Assembly (NCBI RefSeq): GCF_016522535.1
Contig: NZ_JAEHOI010000006.1
Span: 124,001-188,000 of the forward strand
Reading direction: 5' to 3'
Length of the DNA: 64,000 nucleotides
Source of the DNA: Leucobacter edaphi
GTDB lineage: Bacteria; Actinomycetota; Actinomycetes; Actinomycetales; Microbacteriaceae
The notes beneath the pieces are model-generated. The model ran no database searches, had not been told where the DNA came from, and saw only the letters and a list, made by a program, of their open reading frames with translations. The translations under genes were made by a program, and so were the position numbers. Positions 9,035-17,154 of this stretch are shown here, piece by piece (within the stretch, counting starts at the first letter, position 1; every line of letters starts with the position of its first letter).

Positions 9035-9904
9035 TCACTCCACCGTAGCGAAACCCTGGCTCTTCAGGCTATCTGCCGCGGGCGAACGCCGGGCGCCGCG
9101 GCCACCGCGGCGGCGCAGCGCGCGGCGGGCCCCGTCGAAGGCGAGGGCGAGCAGGAAGCACGCGGTCACGGCGAGCCCGACCGAACCGCCCGCGGCGATC
9201 GAGAATTCACGGGATGCCCAGAGGCCGGCGAGGCCGCCTCCAACCCCGATGAGAGCGGCAATCGGCGGGATCCAGACGACACTGGGGGCGAGCACGCGCG
9301 CTGCGGCGGCGGGGGCGATGAGCACCGCGACACCGAGGATCACGCCGACCGCCGGCATCGCGACGACCACGGACGCCGCGATGACACCCGTCACGATGAG
9401 CTCGACGGGCCAGGTGCGGAATCCCGCCGCGGCGAATCCGACCGGGTCGAAGGTGTGGAACAGGATCCGCCGCGCCGAGGGCGCGAGGACGGCGACGACC
9501 GCGACGAGCACGATCGCCGTGGTGGCGACGTCGCTCGGCGCGACGCCGAGCGGCGAGCCAACGAGAAGGGCCTCAACGGGGATGCCGAGTCCCGGGTTGA
9601 GGCTCGCGAGGAGGGTCCCGAGCGCGAAGCCGAAGGACAGCACGACGCCGGAAGCGACCTGCCTGCCCTGTCCGGGAAGGCGCGAGAGCAGGGTCATGAG
9701 CACCACGAGCAGCCCGGCGAAGAGCGCTTGCCCGATCAGGAGGTTCCAGCCCGCGATCGCGAACACGACGCCGCCGGGGAAGGTGGCGTGGCTGAGCGCC
9801 ACGGCGAAGAAGGACCTGCGCCGGAGCACGATGAGCGTGCCGGCAGCCCCGGAGAGGAGGCCGAGGAGGGCGAGTTCGAGGGCGGCGAGGGCGAAGTAGC
9901 TCAT
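9035..9904 (-). CDS. Zinc ABC transporter permease (second)
   Basis: A 289-residue integral membrane protein of the ABC-3 (ZnuB/TroC) permease family, with about eight to nine hydrophobic helices. It shows the family's ALSHATFPGG segment near residue 35 and a GLWASREFSIAAGG segment near the end. The ATG at 9904 overlaps the stop of the preceding permease, which indicates translational coupling. It differs from its neighbour in sequence, so the importer is probably a heterodimeric channel. Zinc is inferred from the His-rich binding protein and Zur in the same operon; manganese cannot be excluded from the permease alone. Confidence 0.88.
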   Translation of the reverse strand: MSYFALAALELALLGLLSGAAGTLIVLRRRSFFAVALSHATFPGGVVFAIAGWNLLIGQALFAGLLVVLMTLLSRLPGQGRQVASGVVLSFGFALGTLLASLNPGLGIPVEALLVGSPLGVAPSDVATTAIVLVAVVAVLAPSARRILFHTFDPVGFAAAGFRTWPVELIVTGVIAASVVVAMPAVGVILGVAVLIAPAAAARVLAPSVVWIPPIAALIGVGGGLAGLWASREFSIAAGGSVGLAVTACFLLALAFDGARRALRRRGGRGARRSPAADSLKSQGFATVE

Positions 9905-10800
9905 GCGGCGGCCCCACCCTTCGCGCGACGCCTGCCGGTGCCGCCGAGCGCGCGGAACGCGGCGGCGACGCCGTAGAGCGATACGAGCAGGAGGACGACG
10001 ACGGCACCGGGCGACACGGTCGCCTGGAAGCCGACGGACAGTTCGAAGGAGCCCCACAGGCCGAAGAGGCCCGCGAGCAGGGGAAGCGCGATCGCCAGCG
10101 GGATCAGGAGCGCGAAGCGGCGAGTGAGCAGCCGGGCCGCGGCCATCGGCACGGTGAGCAGAGCGATCACCATGAGCACGCCGAGGGCCTGCACTCCGGC
10201 GACGACGAGCAGCGCGACGGCGACGCCGAGCGACAGGTCGGCTGCGAGCGGGCGGTAGCCGACGGCCTCTGCTCCGGCGGGGTCGAAGGCCCGGAAGAGC
10301 TGCGCCCGCCAGGTGACGATCACGACGGCGCAAGCGAGGACGGCGACGACCACGATCTGCCAGAACTGCTCCTCCGTGACCGTGAGGAGGCGTCCGAACA
10401 GGAGATCCTGCAGCTGGGAAACGTAGCCCTCCTGCTTCGAAACGAGGACAACGCCGAGGCTGAAGAGGCCCGTGAGCACGACGGCGATGGCCGAGTCGGC
10501 GCCGACCCCGCCCCGGCGTTCGAGCACGGTGAAGAGCACGGCGGCCGCGACCGCGGCGATGGCCGCGCCGGGCAGGATGCCGCTTGTCCCGGCGACGGCG
10601 GAGCCGACGACCAGGCCGGGGAAGACCGCGTGAACGAGGCCGTCGCTCACGAACTCCAGTTCGCGGAAGCTGATGAAGAGGCCCACGATGCCCGCGGCGA
10701 TCGCGAGCACGACAACCGTGAGGAGGGCGCGCCACATGAAGGGCAGCGCGAACACCTCGACCGGGCCGAATCCTGCGAAGGGATCCCCGATCGGCGGCAC
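9901..10800 (-). CDS. Zinc ABC transporter permease (first)
   Basis: A 299-residue ABC-3 family permease. Recognisable segments are SFRELEFVSDGLVHAVFPG near residue 45 and GVLMVIALLTVPMAAARLL near residue 205, both typical of ZnuB-like channels. The start is a GTG at 10800 whose first base is also the last base of the ATPase stop codon, so the two genes are tightly coupled; longer frames upstream only run antiphase through the ATPase gene. It probably pairs with the second permease and the upstream ATPase. The C-terminus is basic (GRRRAKGG), consistent with a cytosolic end. Confidence 0.87.
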   Translation of the reverse strand: MPPIGDPFAGFGPVEVFALPFMWRALLTVVVLAIAAGIVGLFISFRELEFVSDGLVHAVFPGLVVGSAVAGTSGILPGAAIAAVAAAVLFTVLERRGGVGADSAIAVVLTGLFSLGVVLVSKQEGYVSQLQDLLFGRLLTVTEEQFWQIVVVAVLACAVVIVTWRAQLFRAFDPAGAEAVGYRPLAADLSLGVAVALLVVAGVQALGVLMVIALLTVPMAAARLLTRRFALLIPLAIALPLLAGLFGLWGSFELSVGFQATVSPGAVVVLLLVSLYGVAAAFRALGGTGRRRAKGGAAA

Positions 10801-11582
10801 TATTCCGTCTCCCGTGTCGTGGTGACCGTGTGGTGGTCGAGCTCGACGGTCGTGTCGTGGAAGGCGTGCTGCACGTGATCCAGGGTGAGCGCCTCGTCGA
10901 GCGGGCCGAACGCCGCGGGATGCCCGGGCTGCTCCGGTCGGTGCCCGCTCGCGAGGAGAAGGGCGTGGGTGCACGCCTCCTTCGCGATCTCGAGATCGTG
11001 CGTCGAAACGAGGACCGTGCGGCCCTCCGCGCGTAGTTCGCGGACGAGCTCGAGGAGCACGTCGCGGTTCTCGCGATCGAGCCCGTTGAACGGTTCGTCG
11101 AGGAGAAGGAGCGCGGGATCGGCCACGAGGGCTCGCGCGAGGATGGCGCGCTGCTGCTGACCGCCGGACAGCTCGCCGAAGCGGCGGCCCGCGAAGCCGT
11201 CGAGCCCGACCCTCGCGAGGGCGGACGCGACGGCCGCGCGGCCCCCGCCCCCGATGGGGCGGAGTGCACCGCGGCTGCGGTACAGCCCCATCGTGACGAC
11301 CTGGCGGACGGTGATGGGCAGCGTCGCGTCGCGGGTGTCCGCCTGCGGGAGCGATCCCACGCGCGGGCGGGCGCGCTCCGGCGTGGTGCCGAGCACCGTG
11401 ATCGTGCCGGCGGTGCGCTCGGCGAGGCCGAGGATGCCCCGGAGCAGCGTCGACTTTCCCGACCCGTTCGGGCCGATGAGTGCGACGGCCGAGCCGCTCG
11501 GAACGTCGAGCGTCAGCCCCTCGACTCGCGTGGCGCCGGCGTAGCCGAACGCCGCATTCCGCAGTGAAATCGCCTCGCTCAT
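10800..11582 (-). CDS. znuC: Zinc ABC transporter ATP-binding protein
   Basis: A 260-residue ABC ATPase. Walker A is GPNGSGKST near residue 38, the signature is LSGGQQQR, and Walker B is LLLLDEPFNGLD, with the switch His in STHDLE. It energises the two downstream permeases. The ATG at 11582 overlaps the stop of the binding-protein gene by one base, and its own stop overlaps the next GTG, so the operon is read as one unit. The family resembles ZnuC/MntB-type ATPases; zinc is inferred from the operon. Confidence 0.9.
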   Translation of the reverse strand: MSEAISLRNAAFGYAGATRVEGLTLDVPSGSAVALIGPNGSGKSTLLRGILGLAERTAGTITVLGTTPERARPRVGSLPQADTRDATLPITVRQVVTMGLYRSRGALRPIGGGGRAAVASALARVGLDGFAGRRFGELSGGQQQRAILARALVADPALLLLDEPFNGLDRENRDVLLELVRELRAEGRTVLVSTHDLEIAKEACTHALLLASGHRPEQPGHPAAFGPLDEALTLDHVQHAFHDTTVELDHHTVTTTRETE

Positions 11583-12799
11583 CAGTTGATCGTATCCGGC
11601 ACCTTGTCGGTCTTGGCCCCCCAGGCGTCCAGAATGGTCTGCGTGTTGGAGATCGTGGCCCCGATGTAGGTGCCCGATTCGGTGCCGGGCTTGCCGAGCG
11701 AGTCCGCGTACAGGGTCTCCGCGTCGACCACCTTCACGCCGGCCTCCTTCGCGATCGTCTGCGCGAGCTTGGGGCTCATGGACGACTCCACGAAGACAGC
11801 CTTGACGTGCTTTTCCTTGATCTTCGCCACGAGTGCGTCGACGTCTGCGGCGCTCGGCTCCGCGTTGTCCTCGAAGGAGGGCAGGATCGAGCCGGCGAAC
11901 TCGATGCCGTAGTCGTGCAGGTAGTAGGTCATCGAGTTGTGACCGCTCACGAGGACGCGCTCCGCCGCCGGGACGCGCGCGAACTGCGCTGCGGTCCACT
12001 CGTCGAGGGCGTGCAGCCGCTCCGTGTAGGCCTTCGCACGCTCCTGGTACTCGGCCTTGTGCTTCGGGTCGGCCTGCTCGAAGCCGTACGCGACCTCGTT
12101 CACCATTCCCTCGGCGAGCTTCGGCGAGGTCCAGATGTGGGGGTTCAGATCGCCGTGGTCGTGGGAGTGCCCGGCCTCGGCGCCGCCCTCACCCTCGTGG
12201 GAGTGGGACTCTTCTGCGCCGTGCGCGTGGGTCTCACCCTCAGCGTGCGCGTGGGTCTCACCCTCGGCGTGCGCGTGGGCGTCACCCTCAGCGTGGGTCT
12301 CACCCTCGGCGTGCGCGTGGGCATCGCCGCCAGCGCCCTCGCCCGCGTGGGAGTGATCGTGGCCGTCGCCGCCGGCGGCTCCGCTCTCCTTCGTGATCTC
12401 CTTCGCGGCCTCGAGGTCGACGCCGTCCGCGGCGGTGACGATCTTGCCGGAGAACCCGGACGCCTGCACCGCGCTATCAACGAAGGCCTCGAGGTTCGCG
12501 CCGTTCACGACGAGCACGTCGGCTTTCGAGAGCGCCAGCAGATCCGCGGGGGAGGGATCGAAGTGATGCGCGGAGGCACCGGGCTGGAGCAGCCCGGTGA
12601 GCTCGATGTCGTCGCCGCCCACCTCGGCGGCGAAGTCCTGGAGCTGGGTGGTCGTCGCGACGACCTTGAGCTTGCCCTCCGGTCCGTCGGAGGCGCCCGC
12701 TGGGCCGCCGGAACAGGAGGCGAGGAGAAGCGTTGCGGCGAGCGCCCCAACGGCTCCTGCGAGGCGAAGGGGGGTGGTCTTGCGAGAGTTCGGATGCAT
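11582..12799 (-). CDS. znuA: Zinc-binding lipoprotein of the ABC importer (ZnuA-like) with His-rich loop
   Basis: A 405-residue cluster A-I solute-binding protein. The first 30 residues are a lipoprotein signal peptide (ATLLLASCSGG; Cys about residue 29), so it is anchored outside the membrane. Conserved metal ligands sit in GASAHHFDPSP (near residue 78) and in GHNSMTYY. Between them, about residues 145-215, lies a His/Glu/Gly-rich loop made of repeats, typical of zinc-specific binding proteins and thought to buffer zinc. The ATG at 12799 has an AG-rich stretch upstream and is preceded by the Zur-type operator. It is the first gene of a five-gene operon ending in zur. Confidence 0.92.
   Translation of the reverse strand: MHPNSRKTTPLRLAGAVGALAATLLLASCSGGPAGASDGPEGKLKVVATTTQLQDFAAEVGGDDIELTGLLQPGASAHHFDPSPADLLALSKADVLVVNGANLEAFVDSAVQASGFSGKIVTAADGVDLEAAKEITKESGAAGGDGHDHSHAGEGAGGDAHAHAEGETHAEGDAHAHAEGETHAHAEGETHAHGAEESHSHEGEGGAEAGHSHDHGDLNPHIWTSPKLAEGMVNEVAYGFEQADPKHKAEYQERAKAYTERLHALDEWTAAQFARVPAAERVLVSGHNSMTYYLHDYGIEFAGSILPSFEDNAEPSAADVDALVAKIKEKHVKAVFVESSMSPKLAQTIAKEAGVKVVDAETLYADSLGKPGTESGTYIGATISNTQTILDAWGAKTDKVPDTIN
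12221..12328. repeat. 24-bp tandem repeat encoding the His-rich loop
   Basis: Three near-identical 24-base units (12221-12244, 12245-12268, 12269-12292), then an 18-base unit lacking six bases (12293-12310) and a partial unit. On the coding strand they encode HAHAEGET-type octapeptides in the zinc-binding loop. The unit length is a multiple of three, so copy number can change without breaking the gene. Confidence 0.85.
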
Positions 12800-12815
12800 A
12801 TGGGTACTTTCTAAA

Positions 12816-12830
12816 TGAGAACGAGTCTCA
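12816..12830. promoter_or_regulatory. Zur-type operator upstream of znuA
   Basis: The 15-mer TGAGAACGAGTCTCA has perfect five-base outer arms and resembles actinobacterial Zur boxes of the form TGAtAACGATTaTCA. It lies 17 bases upstream of the znuA start, where repressor would block transcription. The divergent amidase begins about 96 bases away on the other side. Confidence 0.72.
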
Positions 12831-12926
12831 CTCTAGCGTCTCGTGAGAACCGTTCGCAACAAGCGCGGGGGTGCGGGGCGTCCGAGGCACCGCCTGCCCG
12901 ACGCGATCCGCGCGTAGGCTGGGAGG

Positions 12927-14315
12927 ATGAGCGAGCTGCCCGGGTCCGCGATCGCCCTGCGAGACGCCCTCCGGCGGGGAGACCTCTCCGCGCGGGAGGC
13001 GACCTCGGCGTATCTCGCCAGGATCGAGGCGGAGCGCGCGCTCGGGGCCTTCGTCAGCATCGACGGGGATCGGGCCATTGATGACGCCGACGCCGCGGAC
13101 GCGCGCCTGATCGCGGCCCGCCACGACCACGATCCCGCGCCGTCAGCGGCCCGCCTGCTGGGCCTGCCCATCGCCCACAAGGACCTGTCGGACGCCTCGG
13201 GATTCCGCACGACCCACGGCAGCGCGGCGCTGCAGCATCGGGTCGCGACGCAGGACTCCCCCGCGGTCGCCACACTCCGCGCAGCCGGCTGTGTGACGCT
13301 CGGAAAGACGCAGGTGCCCGAGTTCGGCCTCACCAGCTATTCCGAGAATCGCATTGCGCCCCCCGCGCGGAATCCACTCGACCGGGAGCGCACGCCGGGC
13401 GGTTCTTCGGGCGGCAGCGCAGCCGCGGTCGCCGCGGGACTGCTCCCCATTGCGCCGGGCACGGACGGTGGGGGGTCGATCCGGATTCCCGCGCTCGCCT
13501 GCGGGCTCGTGGGGCTCAAGCCTGGGCTCGGCGCCGTTCCCACCGATCTGTCCGGCGGCATGCACGACGACTTCGGCGCGCCGCGGCTCGCGGTCACTGG
13601 CCCGATCGCCCGCGACGCGCGCGACGCCGCGCTGCTGTTCGACGCCCTGCGCGGCGCCCAGGGAGAACCGGCGATCGAGGCGGTGCACCGGGCGGGGGAG
13701 GTCACGGGCGTCGCGATTGCGATGAGCGATGCCTCGCCGTTCGAAACCGCCCATCCCGTGCCACTCTCCCCAGAGGCGCGTGCGGCGTACGCGCTCGCGG
13801 CCGAGCGGCTCGCGGCACTCGGTCATCGCGTCGCGGAGGCCGAGATCCGGCACGATCCGCGCTATCCGGAGGCGTTCTCTCGCGTGTGGACGTCCGGTCT
13901 CGCCGAGCTCCGGGTGCCCCCGGCGGCTGCGGAACGCCTGATGCCGCTCACGGCGCGTTTTCGCGAGCGGGCGGTGGCGCGGGGGCCCCTGGCGCATCGC
14001 GAGGCGGCCGAGATCCTGCGCGGGATCGCGGCCGGCATGCGTGAGCAGTGGGGGCGCACCGAGGTCGTGCTCACTCCTGGCCTTGCCATGGTTCCGCCGA
14101 GGATCGGGGCTTTCCTCGAGCTCGATCCCGACGACGACTACCGGCTGCAGTGCGAGTGGGCGCCGTACACCTCGATGGTCAACGTGGCCGGGCTGCCGGC
14201 GATCGCCGTTCCGATGCTGACGCTGCCGAGCGGCCTCTCCATGGGCGTGCAGCTCATCGGCCGCACCGGTTCCGAGGTGCTGCTCCTGCAGCTCGCCGAG
14301 CAGCTGACGACCTAG
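12927..14315 (+). CDS. Amidase signature family protein
   Basis: A 462-residue amidase. The Ser-cisSer-Lys triad is visible: Lys in IAHKDLSD (near residue 79), the cis-Ser in GTDGGGSIRIPA, and the nucleophilic Ser in the same segment after the family signature GGSSGGSAAAVAAG (near residue 155). Enzymes of this family hydrolyse carboxamides to acid and ammonia; glutamine-dependent aminoacyl-tRNA amidotransferase subunit A is a relative, but no gatB or gatC lies nearby, so this is a stand-alone amidase. A TAGGCT hexamer ends 6 bases before the ATG, placing the predicted transcript start on the start codon, although a gggagg also sits there. Confidence 0.88.
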   Translation: MSELPGSAIALRDALRRGDLSAREATSAYLARIEAERALGAFVSIDGDRAIDDADAADARLIAARHDHDPAPSAARLLGLPIAHKDLSDASGFRTTHGSAALQHRVATQDSPAVATLRAAGCVTLGKTQVPEFGLTSYSENRIAPPARNPLDRERTPGGSSGGSAAAVAAGLLPIAPGTDGGGSIRIPALACGLVGLKPGLGAVPTDLSGGMHDDFGAPRLAVTGPIARDARDAALLFDALRGAQGEPAIEAVHRAGEVTGVAIAMSDASPFETAHPVPLSPEARAAYALAAERLAALGHRVAEAEIRHDPRYPEAFSRVWTSGLAELRVPPAAAERLMPLTARFRERAVARGPLAHREAAEILRGIAAGMREQWGRTEVVLTPGLAMVPPRIGAFLELDPDDDYRLQCEWAPYTSMVNVAGLPAIAVPMLTLPSGLSMGVQLIGRTGSEVLLLQLAEQLTT

Positions 14316-14386
14316 CGCGCAATCCGCGGCACCGTTTTTCGGCCCGATCGGGAATACCTGCGGTTCCATCCGGGTTGCCTTTCGTG

Positions 14387-14403
14387 ATACCCCATGGGGG
14401 TAT
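14387..14403. promoter_or_regulatory. CsoR-type copper operator
   Basis: ATACCCC-ATG-GGGGTAT is a 17-base palindrome with 7-base arms, matching the G-rich pseudo-palindromes bound by the copper-sensing repressor CsoR. It lies 47 bases before the copper chaperone gene; TTGCCT is just upstream and a TACAAT -10-like element overlaps its downstream edge. CsoR bound here would block the promoter until Cu(I) releases it. No csoR gene is in the window. Confidence 0.75.
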
Positions 14404-14449
14404 ACAATCGAGGTACGGATCATCCGTCGACACGCACCGGGAGGACCAC

Positions 14450-14671
14450 ATGAGCGACACCGCGACCACCACCGAATTCACCGTGACCGGCATGAGCTGC
14501 GGCCACTGCGAGGGGGCGATCCGCGCGGAGGTCAGCGAAATCCCCGGGGTGAGCGGCGTCGAGGTGAGCGCGGCCAGCGGGATCCTCCGCGTCACCCGAA
14601 CCGCCGAGGTGTCGGACGAGGCCATCGTCGCCGCCGTCGACGAGGCCGGCTACGACGCCGCCAGGAGCTGA
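14450..14671 (+). CDS. copZ: Heavy-metal-associated copper chaperone (CopZ-like)
   Basis: A 73-residue protein that is a single HMA domain with the metal-binding motif GMSCGHC at about residues 15-21. Such proteins carry Cu(I) in the cytosol to a copper ATPase or to CsoR. The ATG at 14450 follows gaggacc. It is preceded by the CsoR-type operator and followed 82 bases later by a copper P-type ATPase, so the two are most likely one copper-induced unit. Confidence 0.9.
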   Translation: MSDTATTTEFTVTGMSCGHCEGAIRAEVSEIPGVSGVEVSAASGILRVTRTAEVSDEAIVAAVDEAGYDAARS

Positions 14672-14753
14672 GTCCAGGCCCGCGCCCCAGCGCATCCGCC
14701 CGCCACGCACCCACACCCGCCAGCCCACCAGCACGCGAGGAGAGGACAGCTCC

Positions 14754-17042
14754 ATGACTGCCGCAACCGACTTTGAGCTCGAAATCGGGGGCATGACCTG
14801 CGCTTCCTGCGCAAACCGGATCGAGCGCCGCCTCAACAAGATGGAGGGCGTCGAGGCGAGCGTGAACTACGCGACCGAGAAGGCCAGAGTGTCGGCTGCC
14901 GCGGGCATCACCCCCGAGGCGCTCATCGCTGAGGTCGAGCGCACCGGCTACACCGCCGAACTCCCCCCGCCGCCGGCTCCGGCGGCCCCGAGCACAGCGA
15001 CGGCCGCGGACGGCGCCGGCGGATCCGGCTCATCTGACGCCGAGGCCGACGCCGACGACCCGGAGCTCCGCTCGCTCCGCCAGCGCCTCATCGGCTCGAT
15101 CTGGCTCTCCGTGCCCGTGATCCTCATGTCGATGATTCCGGCGCTGCAGTTCCCCTACTGGCAGTGGGCCGCGCTCGCCCTCACCTCGCCCGTGATCGTG
15201 TGGGCCGCGTGGCCGTTCCACCGGGCCGCGTGGGTCAATCTCAGGCACGGCGCGGCGACCATGGACACGCTCGTGTCGGTCGGCACGGCCGCCGCCTACC
15301 TGTGGTCCCTGTATGCCCTCTTCCTCGGCACCGCTGGCGAGAAGGGAATGACCCACGCCTTCGAGCTCACGATCCACCCGCACGACGGCTCGGGCAACAT
15401 CTACCTCGAGGTCGCCGCCGGCGTCACCATGTTCATCCTCGCCGGTCGCTACTTCGAGCGCCGGGCGAAGCGGCGCGCTGGATCGGCCCTGCGCGCCCTC
15501 ATGGCGCTCGGCGCGAAGGACGTCTCGGTGCTCCGCAACGGTGTCGAAACGCGGATCCCGGTCTCGGGCCTCGCCGTCGACGACCTGTTCGTGGTGCGGC
15601 CGGGCGAGAAGCTCGCGACCGACGGCGTCGTGGTCGACGGCGCCACCGCGGTCGACGCGTCCATGCTCACGGGCGAGTCCGTGCCCGTCGAGGTCGCCGC
15701 CGGTGACCCCGTGACGGGCGGAACGGTGTCGACGAGCGGCCGGATCGTGGTCCGTGCGACCAGCATCGGCGACGACACCCGCCTCGCCCAGATGGCGCGC
15801 ATGGTCGAGGAGGCGCAGTCGGGAAAGGCGGCCGCACAGCGCCTCGCCGACCGGATCTCGGGAGTCTTCGTGCCGATCGTGATCGTGATCGCCCTGCTCA
15901 CGCTGGGCGCGTGGCTCGTGTTCGGCAGCTCGGTGAGCGCCGCGTTCACCGCCGCCGTCGCAGTCCTCATCATCGCCTGCCCGTGCGCCCTCGGTCTCGC
16001 GACGCCGACGGCCCTCCTCGTGGGAACGGGGCGCGGCGCGCAGCTCGGGATCCTGATCAAGGGGCCGGAGGTGCTCGAGTCGACGCGCAAGGTCGACACC
16101 GTCGTGCTCGACAAGACGGGAACGGTGACCACGGGGCGCATGACCCTGATGGAGATCGCTCCGGCTCCTGGGCAGGATCGCGACGAACTGCTGCGTCTCG
16201 CCGGCGCGGTCGAGGCGGGATCGGAACACCCGATCGCGCAGGCGATCTCGCGCGGCGCGGTCGACGAGCTCGGGCACGAGCTTCCCGCTGTCGATGACTT
16301 CCGCAACGAGGCCGGCCGCGGGATCGAGGGCCTGGTCCTCGGGCGGCGGGTGCTCGTGGGGCGCCCGGCGCTCCTCTCCGAGCGCGGCATCGCGATCTCG
16401 GAGGCGGTGGCCGGGGAGTTCGCGCGGGTGGAGGGTGACGGCCGCACCGCGGTGCTCGCGGCGTGGGACGGCGAGGCGCGTGGCGTGCTCGGCGTCGCGG
16501 ACCTCGTGAAGCCGACGAGTTCCGAGGCGATTCGCGAGTTCGTGAAGCTCGGCCTCACGCCGATCCTGCTCACGGGCGATAATCAGGGCGTGGCCGAGCG
16601 GGTGGCGGCCGAGGTCGGAATCGCCCGCGTGCACGCCGGGGTGCTCCCCGACGAGAAGGTCGAGGTGATCCGCGCGCTCCAGGCCGAGGGCCGCGTCGTC
16701 GCGATGGTCGGCGACGGCGTCAACGATGCCGCGGCGCTCGCGCAGGCGGATCTCGGTCTCGCGATGGGCACTGGGACGGACGCCGCGATCGAGGCGGCGG
16801 ATCTCACTCTCGTTCGGGGCGATCTCCGCAGCGCGGTGGACGCGATTCGCCTCGCCCGCCGCACGCTCTCGACGATCAAGGGCAACCTGTTCTGGGCCTT
16901 CGCGTACAACGTCGCCGCGATCCCCCTCGCGGCCCTTGGGCTGCTCAACCCCATGATCGCCGGGGCTGCGATGGCGTTCTCGAGCGTGTTCGTGCTGGGC
17001 AACAGCCTGCGGCTGCGCCGCTTCACCGGGATTGCACGCTAG
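14754..17042 (+). CDS. copA: Copper-translocating P1B-type ATPase
   Basis: A 762-residue P1B-ATPase. One N-terminal HMA domain carries GGMTCASC (Cys at about 16 and 19). Eight membrane helices follow, with MLTGES in the actuator domain, the ion-path motif ACPCALG near residue 409, the phosphorylated Asp in DKTGT near 453, the SEHP nucleotide motif and the GDGVND hinge near 653. The CPC plus HMA arrangement places it with Cu(I) exporters. A gaggagagg Shine-Dalgarno precedes the ATG. A linker of Ala, Pro and acidic residues (about 70-100) joins HMA and membrane parts. It pumps copper out of the cytosol with the upstream chaperone. Confidence 0.93.
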   Translation: MTAATDFELEIGGMTCASCANRIERRLNKMEGVEASVNYATEKARVSAAAGITPEALIAEVERTGYTAELPPPPAPAAPSTATAADGAGGSGSSDAEADADDPELRSLRQRLIGSIWLSVPVILMSMIPALQFPYWQWAALALTSPVIVWAAWPFHRAAWVNLRHGAATMDTLVSVGTAAAYLWSLYALFLGTAGEKGMTHAFELTIHPHDGSGNIYLEVAAGVTMFILAGRYFERRAKRRAGSALRALMALGAKDVSVLRNGVETRIPVSGLAVDDLFVVRPGEKLATDGVVVDGATAVDASMLTGESVPVEVAAGDPVTGGTVSTSGRIVVRATSIGDDTRLAQMARMVEEAQSGKAAAQRLADRISGVFVPIVIVIALLTLGAWLVFGSSVSAAFTAAVAVLIIACPCALGLATPTALLVGTGRGAQLGILIKGPEVLESTRKVDTVVLDKTGTVTTGRMTLMEIAPAPGQDRDELLRLAGAVEAGSEHPIAQAISRGAVDELGHELPAVDDFRNEAGRGIEGLVLGRRVLVGRPALLSERGIAISEAVAGEFARVEGDGRTAVLAAWDGEARGVLGVADLVKPTSSEAIREFVKLGLTPILLTGDNQGVAERVAAEVGIARVHAGVLPDEKVEVIRALQAEGRVVAMVGDGVNDAAALAQADLGLAMGTGTDAAIEAADLTLVRGDLRSAVDAIRLARRTLSTIKGNLFWAFAYNVAAIPLAALGLLNPMIAGAAMAFSSVFVLGNSLRLRRFTGIAR

Positions 17043-17123
17043 CGCCGCGTCGCGCAAGCTAGAAGGAGGGGCCGGAAGTCGTGAGTGTCAGGAGGCACAG
17101 CATGAACGCCGCGGGTTCGTGGG

Positions 17124-17137
17124 GTTTCACGTGGAAC
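17124..17137. promoter_or_regulatory. parS-like site, distal copy
   Basis: gtttcacgtggaac matches the 14-base parS core except for one A-to-G change that is also seen in the gyrB copy. It lies just upstream of the CDF gene, about 38-40 kb from dnaA, and could bind ParB more weakly than the perfect sites. Confidence 0.45.
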
Positions 17138-17154
17138 GGAAGGCGGGCGGAGCG

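Noticed and set aside
12221-12328. The 24-bp repeats as a CRISPR array
   Set aside because: Units are contiguous without spacers, and they encode a His-rich loop in frame.
15030-17057. A 675-residue minus-strand frame opposite copA
   Set aside because: Shadow frame with charged low-complexity sequence; copA on the plus strand has all catalytic motifs.
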